Assembly (NCBI RefSeq): GCF_022581195.2
Contig: NC_061461.1
Coordinates: 6,200,001-6,264,000 of the forward strand
DNA from: Helicoverpa zea
Lineage: Eukaryota > Arthropoda > Insecta > Lepidoptera > Noctuidae
Reading direction: 5' to 3'
Length of the DNA: 64,000 nucleotides
Shown: positions 57,901-64,000 of the stretch, piece after piece
Position numbering within the stretch: position 1 is the stretch's first letter
How the letters are laid out: every line of letters starts with the position of its first letter
The notes under the pieces: model-generated
The model's database searches: none
Told to the model about the DNA's origin: nothing
Seen by the model: the letters and a program-made list of their open reading frames with translations, nothing else
Made by a program: the position numbers and the translations under genes

Positions 57901-60900
57901 GTCAAGACGTTTGCTTAACTTGTATTGTATATCCATGAATATTTCCCATAAAAATTGGACAAAAGACGTATTGTGTTACAAAATATAATAAAAAAACAGG
58001 CTCTTTTATAGATATCAATGAAAATAATAATAAACATGTCTACTAAAGTATCAAATAATTTATATGATACAAAACAGTTTAAATCTTTACGATGTTGGGT
58101 GATGAATTTAAAGGTAAAACAATAACACAACACAAGCATATACGCTATAAGCAACTTTATAAGTGGCTATAAAATTGGTACCAGTCTACGACTTAACTAA
58201 ACACATGAATATTGTTCGAGGGGACACCGGCCACTCGCATAATAATCATGATTCGCCCAGCACGACTCTTTAAGTTATTACGCGAAAGATTGAACTGAAA
58301 TTAGCTGTCCCGGAATAAAGCCGTAAAAATTGGCTGTATAATGGTTTGTTGTGCAATGAGTGCGATTAAAAGGTTAGTGCTCCGAGTCAGCGGGACATAG
58401 GCATCGGCCATGATTGGGAAAAAACAGTAGAGAATATGGTTATATAGTCTTTGGAAGACGCGCAATGTATGAGGGCGCGTCGTGTTGGTGAGAGAATGTC
58501 ATAACTCGCGCGTCGGGTGGCCAGTAACCACGATGAAAAGCATTTTGTCGCTATGAATATTTTACTGTTCCAGCCTAGGTAACATCTCCCTATGTTGGGG
58601 CACCCCGTCCTGAATTCATGGTAGTACAGGATCGCTGAGATGTCCTGATATTTATGACTATGAGTAGGACGAGTGAATCTTCAAACTTGTTCAAAAGAAT
58701 GTGCACCTACACATAGATATTTCTAGATATTAGGAATTGATCGTATTTTGCTTATTCTAGGCGTTCTACATTTAACCGTTCACTATTTTAATCTCCTGCT
58801 AAAGGTCGCCCTTTTCGTTTCTACGCGTATCGAATTCTTTGGTGACCCATCCATCCAACAAATCCTTTGAAAAGGTGAAAGTATGTCGATCTTTTGTAAT
58901 AAGCACCAAGTAACATTTTTCTAAATTCTACATTTATAATTTTCAACTTTTTTAAGCTGTTGGATAATCTTCACCCTTAACAAAAATAAATAGGTAATTC
59001 AAAATACCTACTTACATGTTATTGTTATAGTAGGCCAGACTTCTAACGATGTAGATGAGAAATACAATGAAAAATGGGGATTGACAAATACGATTTGTAT
59101 TTACTTCATTATGTGTGAAAAGTTTTGATATCTCGATAACTGTCCATGCTAACCCTCCGCGAGGAGAACAACCATTTCGTACTTGCGTAGATCCTAAATT
59201 TAAATTTGAAATTAGATCTTGATTTAATATTCATAAAGAGTAGCATTTACATCATCCACTGCAAGACAGTACATCAAAACTATTTTTTCAACCGAATCAT
59301 ACCATTAATGTCGTTTTAATCGATGGATAACCTTAAGCGATACAAAATGTCAGGGCTCAGTGATCCGATATGAAAGTTTATAACACCGTGTTCATTATGG
59401 TACGTAATAACGACGCAGATGACTATATCAATCTCTTAAACGGTTCTCCATTATCATACGAGATTACCTTCTAAGGATCGTTGGAACTGGAATGAAATTA
59501 TTCATAGAAATATTAAGACTAAGCGTGGGAAAGTGATTTACGGAATACGAGGAACGTGACAAATATGTTTTGTAATTAGTTCAAAGTTTATTAGTTTAGT
59601 TTAGAAATCATCTGTTTGTATGGAACTTGCCTTTGATTCTGTTTACGTTCACGCAATAATTGGAAGATGAAAAATTAACATTTAGTAAGAGTTTTCTTCT
59701 GTATGTCAATTGTCTGAAATGTGATATGTTCTGTGAATTACATTGATATCCAAAGTAAAGTCTGCCTTTCCCCAACTCCTTATTGTTTTTTATTGCAAAG
59801 ACAAGCATTATTGTTTTTGCTATCTACATATCTGAATGTTTCAGAACTTGTGTTGTTCCTACTGTTCAGATAACTATCATCTTTTGTTCAGTTTGAACTG
59901 CATTATAATTTCAAAGCGATATCTAACCCGTACAATGGAGATGCACAATCTCGACATTTGGTAGGTGAGTGTCCAATCAAAACGTTATTTGTCATGCATC
60001 CGAGTCATTGTGGAGTGTTTGTCGGTGGCATGCACAGAATTAAAGGCGATGTGCTTCTGAATGTCGATTTAATTGCCAGATAAGTCCTCCACTCGCGCAA
60101 CACTATTGAAAGATAATGGCTTAAGATGTTATGTAGCTTATTCGAGATGCAAGATTGCGCGCCGCCATTTGTTGCGTTAATATTGTTTATATGATATTTT
60201 AATGGTTCATTTTATTTATTAATACTGCCAGGATACTTGTATTTAATTTATTACACTTCACACAGGAATTCGTGAATGAGTTGAGCTGTTTATACTTAGT
60301 TACCTGGTGTGAAGACTACCAGGTTGTAATGTAATGTGTAATGTTCAAGTTTTAATAGAAAATAAAGTACCTACCTAGAGTTGCACACTACGACCCGAAT
60401 TGGACTTGACTTGACTTGCAGAAATTAATACAATATACCCAAGGAACACGACATATCCAGTTATCTGCGGGTATAAAATAATCCAACCTACCAGTGCCAT
60501 TGTTCTAAACAAGTCTATTGATATTTCAATTTAAAGTCAATAAGTTCGCTTGTCATTCCACAAGCCAGCCCAGTTGAAAACAAAGCCGATATGCCATAAT
60601 TCAAGTCACGTCTATTGTTTTTTACCTTTCTCGGGCAAGCTAACACAATTCCATCTAGTGTTATCTTTGCATATCTGAGACAGTTGTTGTTCCAATAAGC
60701 AATAATCCACGCGAATGATAAATTCAAATGGTTAGCTACTCGAGTGGGCGCCTAAACACTACAAGGGCTCATAAACCGACGGGTATGGTAATATACAGGC
60801 ACTGAATCCACTCACTACGTTATATCCCCCGACTTGCACTGACAGTCGCTACGACCTGGCTGAAACTGGTGCACTGAATACACGACCTGCACGAAAATCT

Positions 60901-63384
60901 ATGTTTATGGCTAATGTTGCTGTATTCTATTCTGACACTGTTTAGATCAGTTTTATTTACTAAAACTTGTCTTGAAATAGAATTTTTCATCATAATTGCA
61001 CGTGGGTTACGTATGACGTAGGCATATAGATCATGACGTTTCATTACAATTATTTTTATTTTCCACAGGCGGTTCTAATGTGCTTTAATTCCATGATTAT
61101 TTGGTAACTCGGCAACTCAACCCTCGCTTTCTTTACGAAGCATGAAATTCAAACACTCGTTGCACAGACTATTCAAATTCCATCAACCAGTGACGTTTAC
61201 GTTAGAGCCAGCGTTGTCGTCTGACAAGCCGGCCCTCGGCGTCGTATATAGCAGATTACGAGACAGAATCGAGGCACATTTCGTCACGGATCTGCTGATA
61301 TTTCAACAGGACAGTAAATCCGCACGAGGCAACGACAGATAAATACAACACGGCGGATAAATCACGCGAGTGGGCGGTTGCGCGCGCGCCGACTACCGCC
61401 ACTGTTCCCGCTAAATAACTGCTACCGTTTACCTGCCTCTGATCATCTGATATTTGATTTAATGTTGCTTCCAGCACTACACAGCGTGAACTTAAGTAGA
61501 TATCATAAATGTTCCCGCAGACATTGCCTTGTCTATAGCGTTCCCTTTACGATATTGGAAGGTATTCTATTTAGAGCATTCTTGGATTAAACCTTTTTCA
61601 TCTTATTGCTGAGCGCTTTACTGGAATAATCCTTTTGATTTTACTGTGTACAGGTAGGCGAGAAATCCAAAAATAAAATAAAAGCAATAGTGCTTTCAAG
61701 ATTAGTAGGATTTTTGCAAAGTTGCCTATTTTTTAAATGACCCACTCAATACCCTTACATAAGGCGTAAAAAGACAAGAATTACCTGACTATCAAAGCTG
61801 AAAAATACGCGGTGTAGAGAGAACAATTTTGTAATTACGATTGAAATAGCTTGGTACGCGTTTTAGTACGAATTAGCTTGAACAGGAGCTTTGCTCAATT
61901 AGTTGAACCATAAAACATTTTACAGCTACTGTTAGATTCGAGTTTAATGCCAATATGGTGATTGGACTCGTTATGCATATTCCTGTCATGCCACTAAAAT
62001 TGATGTACTGCCACTAAATGTAACACCACGCTGTATCAAAGCTCTAGTCATTTTTATGATACGCTTAGTTCGTGTAGTATACGTGTCTTGATATTTACGA
62101 CTTGTATTAAGTATCTATTTGAATGAAACATTTTCTTGATGTTTGAAGATCACACCAAAAGTTTCTTGATTATAGTGATTTTAGAAAGTAAAGTACCTTC
62201 TTAGCTGTCAACTGTGTTAGGAAATTTTTAATTAGGTATGTGACTCAAGAAACACTCAAATGGAAAGGAATTTTCTTATTGTTAAACATTTCGAGAAAAT
62301 TCTAATAAAAACTTCCTTATATAAAACATGATTGGAATATTTTTGTTAATGTTATCGCCTTTTGTGTAAAAATCACCACAATTTAATGATATCTTAACCT
62401 AAGAATGCTTTTCTCGGTTCATGCGGAGGCCTCGGTTGTACTTATTCCAATATTTGTTTGGAATGAGAAAAGAAGAAATACTTTGTCAACGATATGTATG
62501 TTTTCACATAAACTGGTTTTAAAGCTTTCTATAACTGGTAGTTAATTATAATATAATGATGGGTTTGAATAGTTTTTTCCGAAATATATTTCTTATTGCA
62601 ATGCTTTTATCTACGCAAATATAAAGTATAGATTAAATATATTATACAGGCGAGTCTGCAAGCAGAGCCTTGTGAACAGCGATGTCCATACAATGATCAA
62701 TTTAGTCTAATCGCTGTCATTACACGAGAGGCGTGCATCCCGCGCTAAAATCGCATTTTCTTAATAAAAACTAAAATTACATGTCGTGGCTCACAAATTG
62801 GTCGTTTCTGTGTAGAAAATTAGCGGTAAGTGAACAACTCAATCTACGTACAGATTATTAGGGATATTTACTTACAGATAACTTAATAAGCAAAATTTTG
62901 CACTTTGCCTGGATGTGGCTTTGTGTTTTACTGCCCATAACAGCTTTCAATGATTACTGGATTTTAAATACCGTTTTTACACCATTTACTTTAATAAGTT
63001 AAAATGGTTCTATTATTAAGTTTGCAAAGGCTCATCTATTTAAATACTCAGAAGATAATATTTATTTTTTTATTTAACATATTCTTTCATCATCATTTAC
63101 CTCTCCCTGTATTGATTTAGAATATGTCAAGTATGGAATATCAAAGTTTAATTTTGTGAACCCAGTATAGTGTCGTAATATCTTCATATTGCAATGCGAA
63201 TGAGAATCACAAGTTATTTACGAAATCTGGTGTTCGGCACTGAGTTGCGTGAATTTGTTCTTGTCTGTGAAAATGTATCGATACGATCGGTTTACAACAC
63301 TATGGTTTTACAACAGTATGGTGCGTAACATTATATTGGCTGGTGTATCGACATGGTGCTGTAGTGTGTATGTGTTGATTATGG

Positions 63385-63480
63385 TAGGAGAGCGAGTGCG
63401 TGGCGTGCGCACGGCCGCAGCGCGTTCTATAAATCAGCGGCGCCGGCGCACGCTGCTCGCCGATTAATCGCAGCCCAGCT
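63385..63480. promoter_or_regulatory. GC-rich island near the right edge
   Basis: A dense CpG patch (gtgcgtggcgtgcgcacggc to cagcggcgccggcgcacg) contains gttctataaatcagc, a TATA-like box at about 63424-63438. An adjacent promoter is possible, but no coding exon was recognised beside it within the window. Confidence 0.22.
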
Positions 63481-64000
63481 CTACACAAATCAAAATGTAA
63501 ATGGATATAGTATGTTAAGTGCGCCGTGCCTAGTAATAATGATGTTAGCATTAGGCATATTAATTGGCTGGATAGGCGCTATCTCTCTGCTACGGGCAAC
63601 CGCGCACGCCATTCGCGCTCTTTAAAGCTATTTCAAAATACAACCGCGCGCCATTGAAATTCTTGTTGCATATGTTAGCATTTCTTTTACCTTTAAATGA
63701 ATACGATATTCCATATAAAAAGACAGTTACGCAGTCGTAAATACAGTCGCTTTATAAACAGCGTATAAAATTTAATTATGCATTATTAATGACACCACAA
63801 AATGAAACAAAATAAAACTCGTACAACCTAAACGACTAACATCGAGGCGAGTTCAAAAGGGCCGCTTCCTAAATACGGCATTATGTTGTATTAAGAACGT
63901 TGTTACCGCGGAATCATTAAGGCTGCAGAGCTTATTGAAATGAAGAACCGGATCCCTAATGAAGGCCGCAAAATCAAATCGGCATCGATTTTCAGTCGAT

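Larger units (their letters stand above)
47391..64000. other. Sixteen-kilobase gene-free, transposon-poor stretch
   Basis: No gene, tRNA, rRNA or complete mobile element was recognised through to the right edge. All open frames are under 90 codons without domains. Scattered GC-rich islands (50790-51060, 53880-53950, 54240-54330, 56830-56950, 57640-57900, 63390-63470) alternate with AT-rich, ATTA-rich DNA. The composition and lack of repeats resemble the upstream or intronic landscape of a developmental regulator, with no direct proof. Confidence 0.45.

Noticed and set aside
1..64000. CRISPR array, bacterial operons or rRNA genes
   Set aside because: No regularly spaced short repeats with unique spacers, no ribosome binding site/gene series and no rRNA-like conserved blocks; sequence character is eukaryotic.

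Overview
The window reads as non-coding DNA from an insect, most likely a moth (Lepidoptera, perhaps noctuid-like). It is AT-rich, contains no bacterial-style genes, and is full of eukaryotic mobile DNA: tRNA-headed SINEs with Pol III A and B boxes, a complete APE-type LINE, a fragment of an R1-clade LINE, a hAT DNA transposon with an 8-bp target-site duplication (TSD), several long inverted-repeat elements and short GC-rich terminal-inverted-repeat (TIR) elements. The lepidopteran assignment rests on how familiar these repeats look, not on a search.

Layout. Positions 1-6600 are AT-rich and probably the first intron of a gene on the minus strand. Its putative first coding exon is at 6601-6850, inside a GC/CpG-rich promoter and 5' UTR region reaching about 7660. 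That intron holds a minus-strand SINE (3371-4278) split by a 5'-truncated R1-like LINE (3449-4050); both insertions have 15-bp TSDs. A nearly perfect foldback element of about 2 kb lies at 8365-10389 and has 58-bp hairpins nested in each arm. A second SINE (14077-14459), a TIR element (16100-17393) and a third SINE (18347-18716) follow. At 22459-25090 there is a cluster of palindromic elements, one interrupted by a 400-bp GC-rich insertion. At 31648-33245 there is a degenerate hAT element containing 121-123-bp tandem repeats, a transposase remnant and a GC-rich MITE. A full-length LINE at about 43285-47377 carries the only convincing long ORF (1064 aa, endonuclease plus reverse transcriptase plus C2H2 finger).

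The stretches 33.3-43.2 kb and 47.4-64 kb hold no gene and almost no recognisable mobile element, but are dotted with short GC-rich islands. They look like a regulatory desert upstream of the minus-strand gene or of one outside the window.

The most interesting link is between the LINE and the SINE at 18347-18716. They share a 3'-terminal hairpin motif and also a stretch of about 100 bp that sits in the LINE's 5' UTR. This suggests that the SINE was built from LINE ends behind a tRNA head and is mobilised by that LINE.
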